The notes under the pieces: generated by a model | The model's input: only the letters and a program-made list of their open reading frames with translations | The model's database searches: none | What the model was told of the DNA's origin: nothing | Made by a program: the position numbers and the translations under genes | In this document: in pieces, positions 56,893-64,000 of the stretch | Position numbering within the stretch: the stretch's first letter is position 1 | Layout of the letters: each line of letters opens with the position of its first letter | NCBI GenBank assembly: GCA_008727115.1 | Contig: CP044131.1 | Span: forward strand, 868,001 to 932,000 | Direction of reading: 5' to 3' | From: Comamonas testosteroni | Lineage (GTDB): Bacteria; Pseudomonadota; Gammaproteobacteria; Burkholderiales; Burkholderiaceae_C | Length of the DNA: 64,000 bases

Positions 56893-56929
56893 AACAAAAA
56901 AGCCAAAGTCCGTGAGAACTTTGGCTTTT
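56893..56929 (-). terminator. Terminator of the tRNA-Lys array
   Basis: AAAAGCCAAAGT / ACTTTGGCTTTTTT on the reverse strand, seven bases past the last tRNA. Confidence 0.85.
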
Positions 56930-56935
56930 GAATAT

Positions 56936-57011
56936 TGGTGGGCCCTGAGTGATTCGAACACTCGACCAACGGATTAAGAGTCCGCTGCTCTACCAACTGA
57001 GCTAAGAGCCC
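56936..57011 (-). tRNA. tRNA-Lys(CTT), array copy (last in transcription)
   Basis: 76-nt cloverleaf with encoded CCA. Acceptor GGGCTCT/AGGGCCC, D-loop AGCTCAGTTGGTAGAGC, anticodon loop CTCTTAA giving anticodon CTT for AAG codons, T arm GTTCGAATC. Confidence 0.96.
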
Positions 57012-57059
57012 GCCGGATAAACCGGAGGATCGATCTAAAAAAAGATCGAAGAGATTTTT

Positions 57060-57135
57060 TGGTGGGCCCTGAGTGATTCGAACACTCGACCAACGGATTA
57101 AGAGTCCGCTGCTCTACCAACTGAGCTAAGAGCCC
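57060..57135 (-). tRNA. tRNA-Lys(CTT), array copy
   Basis: Identical in sequence to the copy at 56936-57011, including CCA. Separated from it by a 48-base spacer that begins with CCGCCGGATAAACCGGAGGA. Confidence 0.96.
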
Positions 57136-57185
57136 GCCGGATAAACCGGAGGATCAACCTGAAGGATCAGACTGAAGAAAAATTG

Positions 57186-57261
57186 TGGTGGGCCCTGAGT
57201 GATTCGAACACTCGACCAACGGATTAAGAGTCCGCTGCTCTACCAACTGAGCTAAGAGCCC
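57186..57261 (-). tRNA. tRNA-Lys(CTT), array copy
   Basis: Identical to the other three copies; spacer of 50 bases to the next copy, again with the CCGGATAAACCGGAGGATC segment. Confidence 0.96.
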
Positions 57262-57314
57262 GCCGGAGTAAATCCGGAGGATCAATCCGGTGCAAAACCG
57301 AACTGAAGAAATTT

Positions 57315-57390
57315 TGGTGGGCCCTGAGTGATTCGAACACTCGACCAACGGATTAAGAGTCCGCTGCTCTACCAACTGAGCTAAGAGCCC
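57315..57390 (-). tRNA. tRNA-Lys(CTT), array copy (first in transcription)
   Basis: Identical to the other copies; spacer of 53 bases to the next. Upstream lies a 79-base gap to the dehydrogenase stop; the promoter should lie there or just upstream. Confidence 0.96.
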
Positions 57391-57469
57391 CACACAAAGC
57401 CTGCGCTGCAAGCAAGACCGCAATTATGCGCTAATTCTGAGGCGCTTGCAGGAAAACCCGAAGGTTTTT

Positions 57470-58348
57470 TTAGTCCAGTGCGTTCCTGCGTTGCAATTCC
57501 ACAAACAAACCGGCCTGATCCAGATCGCCCAGGCCGTTCTTCACGCCTTCGGCGTAGAGCTCTTCCAGCAGGTCGGTAATGGGGGCGCTGAAGCCGATTT
57601 CATCGGCCGTGGCCATGGCGTTGCGCATGTCCTTAAGCTGTACCGTCATGCGACCGCGCGGTGCAAAGTCGTGGTTGACCATGCGTTCACCATGCACTTG
57701 CAGAATGCGGCTGTCGGCAAAGCCGCCGGAGATGGCTTCGCGCACCTTGGCGGGGTCGGCACCGCCGCGCTCGGCCAGCAACAAGGCTTCGGCCACCGCG
57801 CCGATGGTGATGCCCACAATCATCTGGTTGGCCAGTTTGGCGAGCTGACCTGCGCCATGCGGGCCGACATGGGTGCTGCGGCCCAGGGCGGCAAACACGG
57901 GCTGTGCACGTTCGAAGTCTGCCGCTTCACCGCCCACCATGATGGCCAGCGTGCCGGCTTCCGCGCCCAGCGTGCCGCCGGAGACGGGAGCATCGAGATG
58001 TTGCACGCCCAGCGCCTGCAACTTCGTCGCATGCTCGCGCGCTTCGCGCGGCTGGATGGAGGCCATGTCGATGAACAGCGAGCCCTTGGGCAGGGCTTCG
58101 GCCACGCCCAGGTTGAACAGCACTTCGCCCACGATGGCGCCGCTTTCCAGCAGGCTTACGGCAAAGTCCACGCTGCGCACGGCGTCGGCTGCATTGTCGT
58201 GAATGGTCACGCCATCGGCAGCCAGAGGCTCGGCCTTGGCACGGGTGCGGTTCCAGGCGTGAACTTCATGACCGGCCTGTGCCAGTCGGCGTGCCATGGG
58301 TAGGCCCATCATTCCGGTGCCGAGAACGGCTATCTTCAAAGTGCTCAT
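57470..58348 (-). CDS. NAD(P)-dependent beta-hydroxyacid dehydrogenase
   Basis: 292-aa enzyme of the 3-hydroxyisobutyrate / tartronate-semialdehyde reductase family. NAD motif AVLGTGMMGLPMARRLAQAG at the N-terminus, the substrate motif LDAPVSGGTLGAEAGTLAIMVGG and the catalytic-lysine region GAGQLAKLANQMIVG with Lys are present. Probably reduces or oxidises a 3-hydroxy acid such as tartronate semialdehyde, succinic semialdehyde or 3-hydroxyisobutyrate; specificity is open. Start MSTLKIAVLG. Confidence 0.88.
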   Translation of the reverse strand: MSTLKIAVLGTGMMGLPMARRLAQAGHEVHAWNRTRAKAEPLAADGVTIHDNAADAVRSVDFAVSLLESGAIVGEVLFNLGVAEALPKGSLFIDMASIQPREAREHATKLQALGVQHLDAPVSGGTLGAEAGTLAIMVGGEAADFERAQPVFAALGRSTHVGPHGAGQLAKLANQMIVGITIGAVAEALLLAERGGADPAKVREAISGGFADSRILQVHGERMVNHDFAPRGRMTVQLKDMRNAMATADEIGFSAPITDLLEELYAEGVKNGLGDLDQAGLFVELQRRNALD

Positions 58349-58449
58349 TGCGTTGTTTCCTTGGATTTTTTATGAATGCTCACATGCTAAGGCCTGAGGA
58401 CGTATGCAGTTGCAGGTGTGACCGCAGATCAGTTGTGAGCGCGGGATGC

Positions 58450-58480
58450 AGAAACAACAAGGGCAGCCGAAGCTGCCCTT
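58450..58480 (-). terminator. Terminator of guaC
   Basis: AAGGGCAGC / GCTGCCCTT stem with CGAA loop, followed on the reverse strand by GTTGTTTC; a longer T run lies on the forward side. Confidence 0.6.
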
Positions 58481-58531
58481 GATGCTTTTTTTGGAGGTTC
58501 ACCTTCGCGCTGGTGAGTCGCGCTTGCGCGC

Positions 58532-59509
58532 TTACATCAGCAGATGCTCGCCAGCGTTATCGCCGCCGAGGATGACGTAATTGACCTTGCGGATGTCCAT
58601 GAGCTTGGTGCCGCCCGAGTAGCTGATGGAGGACTGCACGTCCTGCTGCATCTCTACCAGCGTATTCATCAGAGGGCCCTTGATGGGCTCCAGAATGCGC
58701 TTGCCTTCAACGTGCTTGTACTCGCCCTTGTTGAAGTCGGAGGCCGAGCCGTAGTATTCCTTGAACAGCTGGCCGTCGACTTCCACGGTCTTGCCGGGCG
58801 ACTCTTCATGGCCGGCAAACAGCGAGCCGATCATGATCATGGTGGCGCCAAAGCGGATGCTCTTGGCAATGTCGCCGTGGCTGCGGATACCGCCGTCGGC
58901 AATGATGGGCTTGGTGGCCACGCGTGCGCACCACTTGAGAGCCGACAGCTGCCAGCCACCCGTACCAAAGCCGGTCTTGAGCTTGGTGATGCACACCTTG
59001 CCTGGACCCACGCCGACCTTGGTGGCGTCCGCGCCCCAGTTTTCCAGATCGATCACGGCTTCAGGGGTTGCGACGTTGCCGGCAATCACAAAGGCCGCAG
59101 GGATCTTGGCCTTGAGGTAGGCAATCATGTTCTTCACGCTCTCGGCATGGCCGTGGGCAATGTCGATGGTGATGTACTCGGGGCAGATGCCGTCGGCCAC
59201 AAAGCGGTCAACGATGTCGTAGTCGGGTTGCTTGACGCCCAAAGAGATGGATGCAAACAGTCCCTTGGACTGCATGTCCTTGGTGAAGGCCACGTTGTCG
59301 ATGTCAAAACGGTGCATCACATAGAAGAAACCGTTTTGCGCCAGATAGGTACAGATCTTCTCGTCCACCACCGTCTTCATGTTGGCGGGCACCACCGGCA
59401 GCTTGAAGCTGCGGTTGCCCAGCTGCACGCTGGTGTCACATTCCGAACGGCTTTCCACGCGGCACATGCGGGGCAGCAGAAGAATGTTGTCGTAGTCGAA
59501 GATTTCCAT
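58532..59509 (-). CDS. guaC: GMP reductase
   Basis: 325-aa enzyme converting GMP to IMP with NADPH, linking guanine and adenine pools. [22 protein letters not shown] is the entry of the family, [15 protein letters not shown] and the catalytic [16 protein letters not shown] (Cys loop), [20 protein letters not shown] [19 protein letters not shown], and [11 protein letters not shown] follow. The length and sequence fit the shorter GuaC type 2 rather than the 347-residue E. coli enzyme. Stands alone between two terminators. Confidence 0.93.
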   Translation of the reverse strand: MEIFDYDNILLLPRMCRVESRSECDTSVQLGNRSFKLPVVPANMKTVVDEKICTYLAQNGFFYVMHRFDIDNVAFTKDMQSKGLFASISLGVKQPDYDIVDRFVADGICPEYITIDIAHGHAESVKNMIAYLKAKIPAAFVIAGNVATPEAVIDLENWGADATKVGVGPGKVCITKLKTGFGTGGWQLSALKWCARVATKPIIADGGIRSHGDIAKSIRFGATMIMIGSLFAGHEESPGKTVEVDGQLFKEYYGSASDFNKGEYKHVEGKRILEPIKGPLMNTLVEMQQDVQSSISYSGGTKLMDIRKVNYVILGGDNAGEHLLM

Positions 59510-59619
59510 GGTTCCAAGCTCCGGAAAAGGTCACGGTGGGAATCTCACCCACCTCAATTTTCAAGGATAGGCGCTTGGCTTGGAGACCGGTTTTCTGCGG
59601 CACTGAGCTGGCAGCGGGC

Positions 59620-59655
59620 AAAAAAAACCGGACCTCAAAAAACTTGGGCCCGGTG
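59620..59655 (-). terminator. Terminator of the TetR gene
   Basis: Reverse strand ACCGGGCC / GGTCCGGT stem, followed by T8. Confidence 0.8.
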
Positions 59656-59723
59656 ATTGATTCTATACGGGGGACAGCCAAAGTGTATGTCTCCTCGTTT
59701 TTATGAAGGTTATAAGAATTTTC

Positions 59724-60344
59724 TTATGAACTGCTTGATGGCTGCATGCCGTAGAGCTGCATGAAGGTATGGATGGCCCGCTCGGCGCATTGAGTGATTT
59801 CCTGCGCATCAGGCGAGGGCAGGTGTTGAAACATGAAGCGTGGCAGCAATTCGGCCTCCAGCAGGGCCAGCAGCTGGTGCTGCATGAGCTCGGGGTCAGC
59901 GCTGCGCAACAGCTTGCGCTGGATGCCCTGCTGCAAAAACGACTGAATGGCGGCATTGCCTCGCGCAGGGCCCATCTCCCAGCAGCGCTGACCGATCTGG
60001 GAGCGCCCGCCTTCGGCAATCAGCAGCCTGCGCACGGACATGACATCGGGTGAGTACAGCAGGCTCAGAAATCGCTCGCCGAAATCGCACAGAGCCTGGT
60101 AGGCATCTTTCTGGCTGGTCTGCAGGGCCAGCATGGTGTTCTGAAAGTCGGCTTCGGATGCTTGAAACATCACCTCCAGTAACAGCGCTTCCTTGGACGG
60201 GAAGTAGTTGTAGAGCGTGGCCTTGGAGCCGCCCAGTCGCGCGCAGATCTCGGACATGGAAGTGCGCTCAAAACCCAGCTCGCCAAAAGTGGCTGCAGCC
60301 ACGTCAATGATGGCTTGTCGCTTTTCTTCCGTCTTGGTGCGCAT
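59724..60344 (-). CDS. TetR/AcrR-family regulator of the adjacent efflux operon
   Basis: 206-aa repressor. N-terminal helix-turn-helix: AAATFGELGFERTSMSEICARLGGSKATLYNYFPSKEALL (residues about 16-55), standard TetR. The C-terminal ligand domain has several His and Met residues. It is divergent from the efflux operon with 106 bases between, and a perfect 15-bp palindrome overlaps the operon promoter, so it very likely represses efflux genes until a drug or other ligand binds. Confidence 0.92.
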   Translation of the reverse strand: MRTKTEEKRQAIIDVAAATFGELGFERTSMSEICARLGGSKATLYNYFPSKEALLLEVMFQASEADFQNTMLALQTSQKDAYQALCDFGERFLSLLYSPDVMSVRRLLIAEGGRSQIGQRCWEMGPARGNAAIQSFLQQGIQRKLLRSADPELMQHQLLALLEAELLPRFMFQHLPSPDAQEITQCAERAIHTFMQLYGMQPSSSS

Positions 60345-60390
60345 GGGGCGAAATGTCCTTTAGCTGATGTGTTGTCTTTCAGTGTAGCGC

Positions 60391-60432
60391 TTGCGGTCGT
60401 AAACCTCTAAAACATATACTGTACCGTACAGT
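60391..60432 (+). promoter_or_regulatory. Efflux operon promoter with TetR operator
   Basis: TTGCGG at 60391-60396, 18-base spacer, TATACT at 60415-60420. The perfect palindrome ACTGTACCGTACAGT (60418-60432) overlaps the -10 and the likely start point. Binding there by the divergent TetR protein would block polymerase. Confidence 0.75.
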
Positions 60433-60450
60433 TCATTAATAGAGTATTTC

Positions 60451-61950
60451 ATGACATCACGCATCGCAGCAGCGCAGCAGGAGGGCTCGCGCTGGCGCAC
60501 CGGCTGGTTGGCATTGGGCTTGCCCGCCATGCTGGCAGCTTGTGCACAGGTTCCCGACTGGGAAGGCAAGGCCACCTTGTCGCAACCCATGCCCGCCAGC
60601 CTGCAGGCCACGCACAACGCCTCGCACAACATTCCGTATATGGACTGGCCTCAACAGCGGTGGTGGCAGCGCTATGGCGATGCACAGCTCAACGAATTGA
60701 TTGACCAGGCCCTGCAAGGTGCACCGGATATGGCTGCCGCTGCCGCCCGTGTGCAGCAGGCCAAAGCCATGCTGGGCGTGAGCGAGTCCGCCAGCGCGCC
60801 GCAGGTATCGGCACGCGTATCTGCGACCGAAGACAAGCTCAGCTACAACCATCTGACTCCTGAAGCCTTCATGCCGCGCGGCATGAATGATTACGGCCGT
60901 GCCACGCTGGATTTGAGCTGGTCGCTGGATTTCTGGGGCAAGCAGCGTGCTGCAGTTGCTGCTGCCGCAGGCGAGCTGGCGGCGCGTGAGGCCGATGCCG
61001 CGCAGGCGCGCTTGTTGCTGTCCAGCAATGTAGCCATGGCCTATGCGCAGCTGCTGCGACTGGCGGCCAATGAGCAGACGCTGCAGCAGTCGCTGAAAGT
61101 GCGCCAGGCCACGGCTGAACTGTTTGCACAGCGCTATGCCAATGGTCTGGAAAACAAGGGCGGCGTGCATAGCGCCAATGCGCGACTGGCCGCGGCAAGA
61201 GCCGAGCTGGCGCAGATGCAGGAGCAAGTCGGCTTGCAGCGCAACAGCATTGCGGCATTGATGGGCGCCAGCCCTGATCGCGGAGCATCGATTCAGGTCG
61301 ATGCCGAGCGGCTGCAAGCGCCGTGGCAGCAGCAATGGGCACTGCCCGATCAGATTCCTGCCAACCTGCTGGGCCGCAGACCTGACGTAGTGGCGGCGCG
61401 TTTGCAGGCGCAGGCGTTGGAATCTCGTGTGGCCTCCAAGCAGGCCGAGTTCTATCCCGATGTGAATCTGAGCGCTTTTGTGGGCGTGCAGTCGCTGGGG
61501 CTTGATATGTTGACCAAGAGCGGCTCCAGCATCGCCAGCATTGGTCCGGCCATCAGCCTGCCGATCTTTAATGGCGGGCGACTGCGGTCCGAGCTGGGGG
61601 CGGCGCGTGCCCGCTATGACGAGGTCGTGGCCCAGTACCGCAGCACGCTCAACCGGGCGCTGCAGGAAGTGGCAGACAACGCCACCAGCCAGCGTGCGCT
61701 GCAGCAGCAGCTGGACGCCATGCAGCAGGCCGTCAATGCCGCCGCAGAGGCGCATCGCGTGGCCCGCAACCGCTATGAGGGCGGGCTGGCGCGCTACCTC
61801 GATGTCTTGTCTGCGGAAGACCAGCTACTGGCCAGCGTGCGCCAGCTGGTGGATGTGCAGTCGCGTGCTTTGACGCTGGATATCGGTCTGCACCGCGCAC
61901 TGGGCGGCGGCTGGAGAGAGGCCGAAATCAAGACACCGGGCCAAGCCTGA
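60451..61950 (+). CDS. Outer-membrane efflux lipoprotein (OprM/NodT family)
   Basis: 499-aa outer membrane channel of a tripartite pump. Signal peptide with lipobox LAAC (LGLPAMLAACAQVPDW), the Cys near residue 31 being lipid-modified. Two OEP repeats follow, recognisable from GDAQLNELIDQALQGAPDMAAAAARV and LGRRPDVVAARLQAQAL and from NRYEGGLARYLDVLSAEDQLL near the end. First gene of the efflux operon; the adaptor follows 32 bases later. Confidence 0.92.
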   Translation: MTSRIAAAQQEGSRWRTGWLALGLPAMLAACAQVPDWEGKATLSQPMPASLQATHNASHNIPYMDWPQQRWWQRYGDAQLNELIDQALQGAPDMAAAAARVQQAKAMLGVSESASAPQVSARVSATEDKLSYNHLTPEAFMPRGMNDYGRATLDLSWSLDFWGKQRAAVAAAAGELAAREADAAQARLLLSSNVAMAYAQLLRLAANEQTLQQSLKVRQATAELFAQRYANGLENKGGVHSANARLAAARAELAQMQEQVGLQRNSIAALMGASPDRGASIQVDAERLQAPWQQQWALPDQIPANLLGRRPDVVAARLQAQALESRVASKQAEFYPDVNLSAFVGVQSLGLDMLTKSGSSIASIGPAISLPIFNGGRLRSELGAARARYDEVVAQYRSTLNRALQEVADNATSQRALQQQLDAMQQAVNAAAEAHRVARNRYEGGLARYLDVLSAEDQLLASVRQLVDVQSRALTLDIGLHRALGGGWREAEIKTPGQA

Positions 61951-61982
61951 ATTTTAAGAACTGAATTTTTCCAAGGTTTTGT

Positions 61983-63179
61983 ATGACTGAAAACGCTTCT
62001 TCCGTGAGCGCAAATCCTGCTGTCCGTGAACAGCGTCGCAACAAATTGCTGGTGGCTTTGGCTGGTGTGGTGGTGCTGGGCGGCGCGGTTGCCGGGGCTT
62101 ACTGGTGGCTGCATGCGTCGAACTTTGTCTCGACCGACAACGCTTATGCGGCTGTCGAAGTTGCCCAGGTCACACCATCGATTGGCGGTACGGTGCTGGA
62201 GGTGATAGTCAAGGACACGCAAAGCGTGAAAAAAGGCGATGTGCTGGTACGCATTGACCCGACGGACGCCAAGCTGGCGCTGGCCCAGGCCGAAGCCGAA
62301 CTGGCCCGCGCCACACGCCGCGTGAAGGGCTATGTGGCCAATGATGGCGGACTCAAGGCGCAAGTCAGCGCCCGCGAGGCCGATGAAAAGCGTGCCGCCG
62401 CACAGTTGCTGGCAGCGCAGGCCGATATGGAGCGCGCCACGATTGACCTCAAGCGCCGTGAAGCGCTGGCCAAGAGTGGTTCCGTATCAGGCGAAGAACT
62501 GACCCAGGCGCAAAACGCATTTGCGGCGGCCCGGGCGCAACTGGCATCGGCTGTGGCTGCGCAGGCCCAGGCCAAGGCCAACCGCGAAGCAGCCGTGGGC
62601 GCCAAGCAAGTCAATGCCACGTTGATCGAAGGCGCAGATGCCGACACCAATCCTGAAGTGCTGTTGGCCATGGCGCGGCGCGACCAGGCCCAGGTGGACC
62701 TGGACCGCACCACGGTGCTGGCGCCGGTCGATGGCGTGGTGGCCAAGCGCAGTGTGCAGATCGGCCAGCGCGTGCAAGCCGGTGCGGCACTGATGGCCGT
62801 GGTACCGGTGCAGCAGATGTATGTGGACGCCAATTTCAAGGAAGGCCAGCTGGGCAAGGTACGCGTGGGCCAGCAGGTGGAGCTGCAGTCTGACCTGTAC
62901 GGCAGCGATGTGAAGTACAAGGGCCAGGTGGTGGGCTTTAGCGGCGGCTCGGGCTCGGCATTTGCGGCTATTCCGGCGCAGAACGCTACCGGTAACTGGA
63001 TCAAGGTGGTGCAGCGCCTGCCAGTGCGTATTCAGCTTGATGCGGCACAGCTTGCACAGCACCCGCTGCGCGTGGGTCTGTCCATGAATGTGACGGTGGA
63101 TACGCGCACCGGCCCTGCCAAGGGCGAGAGCGAGGGCGTGGCGGAAGCTCAAGACCAAACCCCAACAACGGCGCAGTGA
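61983..63179 (+). CDS. HlyD/EmrA-family periplasmic adaptor
   Basis: 398-aa membrane-fusion protein. One N-terminal membrane helix (residues about 20-42, LVALAGVVVLGGAVAGAYWW), lipoyl-type half-motifs (VSTDNAYAAVEVAQVTPSIGG and TTVLAPVDGVVAKRSVQIGQRV), and an about 130-residue coiled-coil hairpin between them. Near-identity of domain order to EmrA. It would link the inner-membrane pump to the OprM-type lipoprotein. Confidence 0.93.
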   Translation: MTENASSVSANPAVREQRRNKLLVALAGVVVLGGAVAGAYWWLHASNFVSTDNAYAAVEVAQVTPSIGGTVLEVIVKDTQSVKKGDVLVRIDPTDAKLALAQAEAELARATRRVKGYVANDGGLKAQVSAREADEKRAAAQLLAAQADMERATIDLKRREALAKSGSVSGEELTQAQNAFAAARAQLASAVAAQAQAKANREAAVGAKQVNATLIEGADADTNPEVLLAMARRDQAQVDLDRTTVLAPVDGVVAKRSVQIGQRVQAGAALMAVVPVQQMYVDANFKEGQLGKVRVGQQVELQSDLYGSDVKYKGQVVGFSGGSGSAFAAIPAQNATGNWIKVVQRLPVRIQLDAAQLAQHPLRVGLSMNVTVDTRTGPAKGESEGVAEAQDQTPTTAQ

Positions 63180-63186
63180 GCTTGTC

Positions 63187-64000
63187 ATGAGTGAACTCAA
63201 GGCAAGTGCTGATGCTCCCGCCGTACCCATGGCGCCGGGCATGGTGCCGCTGACCGGCGGCGCGCTGTGGCTGGCGGCACTGGTGCTGGCGGCGGCCAAC
63301 TTTATGGCCGTGCTGGATATGACGGTGGCCAATGTCTCCGTGCCCAGCATTGCGGGCAATCTGGGCGCGACGACCAGCCAGGGCACCTGGGTCATCACCA
63401 GTTATGCGGTGGCCGAGGCGATTACCGTGCCGCTGACGGGCTGGCTGGCTTCGCGCTTTGGCGCGGTGCGCGTGTTTGCCACGGCCATGGGCTTGTTTGG
63501 CCTGGCATCCATGCTGTGCGGGCTGGCCAATTCGCTGGGCATGCTGGTGTTTGCGCGCATCTTGCAGGGCCTGGCCGGTGGCCCGCTGATGCCGCTGTCG
63601 CAGTCGCTGTTGCTGCGTATCTTCCCGCCGCGCATGGCGCCTGCGGCTATTGGTCTTTGGTCGATGACCACGCTGATTGCGCCGGTGCTGGGCCCCATTG
63701 TGGGCGGCTGGATTTGCGATGAATACACCTGGCACTGGATCTTTTTGATCAACATCCCGGTGGCTTTGGTCTGCGCATTCGCGGTCTGGCATCTGGTCAA
63801 GCGCTATGAGCAGCCGCTGCTCAAGAACCCGATTGATACCGTGGGCCTGATTTTGCTCATCGTCTGGGTCGGCTCGTTGCAGTTGATGCTGGACGAAGGC
63901 AAGAACCTCGATTGGTTTGCCTCACCCATGATCGTGGCGCTGGCTGTGGTGGCGGTGGTGGGCTTTGCGGCCTTCATGATCTGGGAGCTGCATGCCGAGC
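63187..64000 (+). CDS. DHA2-family MFS efflux permease (EmrB type), 3' end outside window
   Basis: Inner-membrane drug pump subunit, first 271 codons visible. ATG 63187 (MSELKASADAPAVPM), seven bases after the adaptor stop. Helices of the 14-TMS family: AANFMAVLDMTVANVSVPSIAGN is the typical D-x-T-(I/V)-V-N-V motif D1, then GWLASRFGAVRVFATA (motif A), and LSQGLAGGPLMPLSQSLLL-type helix. Together with the lipoprotein and the adaptor it makes an EmrAB-OprM-like pump. Confidence 0.9.
   Translation, partial: MSELKASADAPAVPMAPGMVPLTGGALWLAALVLAAANFMAVLDMTVANVSVPSIAGNLGATTSQGTWVITSYAVAEAITVPLTGWLASRFGAVRVFATAMGLFGLASMLCGLANSLGMLVFARILQGLAGGPLMPLSQSLLLRIFPPRMAPAAIGLWSMTTLIAPVLGPIVGGWICDEYTWHWIFLINIPVALVCAFAVWHLVKRYEQPLLKNPIDTVGLILLIVWVGSLQLMLDEGKNLDWFASPMIVALAVVAVVGFAAFMIWELHAE

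Noticed and set aside
56936..57390. Regularly spaced repeats at about 125 bases, CRISPR-like at first sight
   Set aside because: The repeats fold as tRNA-Lys with CCA; the spacers are similar to each other.
57154..57423. Open frame with two copies of GLLAQLVEQRTLNPLVE
   Set aside because: It is only the translation of the tandem tRNA-Lys genes, a known source of false proteins.

Overview
The window reads as chromosomal core genome of a high-GC betaproteobacterium of the family Comamonadaceae, most likely Comamonas (C. testosteroni group). This rests on the protein sequences (DUF3422 protein, CobD/CbiB-family protein, Comamonadaceae-type RibF kinase motif), on gene order (ribF-ileS-lspA, trxB/ftsK-lolA-rarA, rpsP-rimM-trmD-rplS), and on dispersed 'AGCTGCTAGCGCTT' palindromic repeats of a kind I recall from this family. 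The species call is inference; no search was run.

Layout. 1-10.5 kb: the 3' part of a GspE/PilB-type secretion ATPase, a tctB-tctA tricarboxylate carrier pair without tctC, a DUF3422 protein, an SDR oxidoreductase, an EamA exporter, a NUDIX protein, a Na/Pi cotransporter and an unknown membrane protein. 10.5-16 kb: the reverse-strand ribF-ileS-lspA cluster and an HNH nuclease gene interrupted by an amber codon. 16-27 kb: a bestrophin-like channel, a deaminase, a pair of acyl-CoA dehydrogenases, YceH-like protein, purN, a DUF1653 protein, an M48 peptidase with a long C-terminal extension, an RsmB-like methyltransferase and a fatty-acid desaturase. 27-36 kb: rpmG-rpmB, trxB, ftsK, lolA, brnQ and rarA. 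35.7-39.3 kb: a livHMGF branched-chain amino-acid transporter without its binding-protein gene. 39.5-40.7 kb: a complete IS5-family element with a 4-bp target duplication. 41-42.7 kb: a DUF47-pit phosphate uptake pair. 42.7-45.2 kb: a PAS-GGDEF-EAL gene with degenerate active sites, interrupted by an in-frame amber codon, and a TM2 protein. 45.4-47.9 kb: rpsP-rimM-trmD-rplS. 47.9-53 kb: NUDIX, CobD/CbiB, rsgA, pterin dehydratase, Ste24-like M48 protease and orn. 53-57 kb: an RGG-tailed DEAD-box helicase behind a leader that ends in an intrinsic terminator, then a Bcr/CflA exporter. 56.9-57.4 kb: four identical tandem tRNA-Lys(CUU) genes. 57.4-64 kb: a beta-hydroxyacid dehydrogenase, guaC, and a TetR-controlled tripartite efflux operon (OprM-type lipoprotein, EmrA-type adaptor, EmrB-type pump cut by the window end) with a perfect 15-bp operator palindrome.

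I found no prophage, CRISPR, secretion island or clearly new multi-gene system. The observations most worth a second look are: two separate in-frame UAG interruptions of otherwise intact genes, both explicable as CAG-to-TAG changes; the helicase leader with a terminator immediately before the start codon; a family of long palindromic repeats (three copies here), possibly with fragments inside coding sequence; a second GC-rich ~80-bp repeat in two copies; and the tandem tRNA-Lys(CUU) array.
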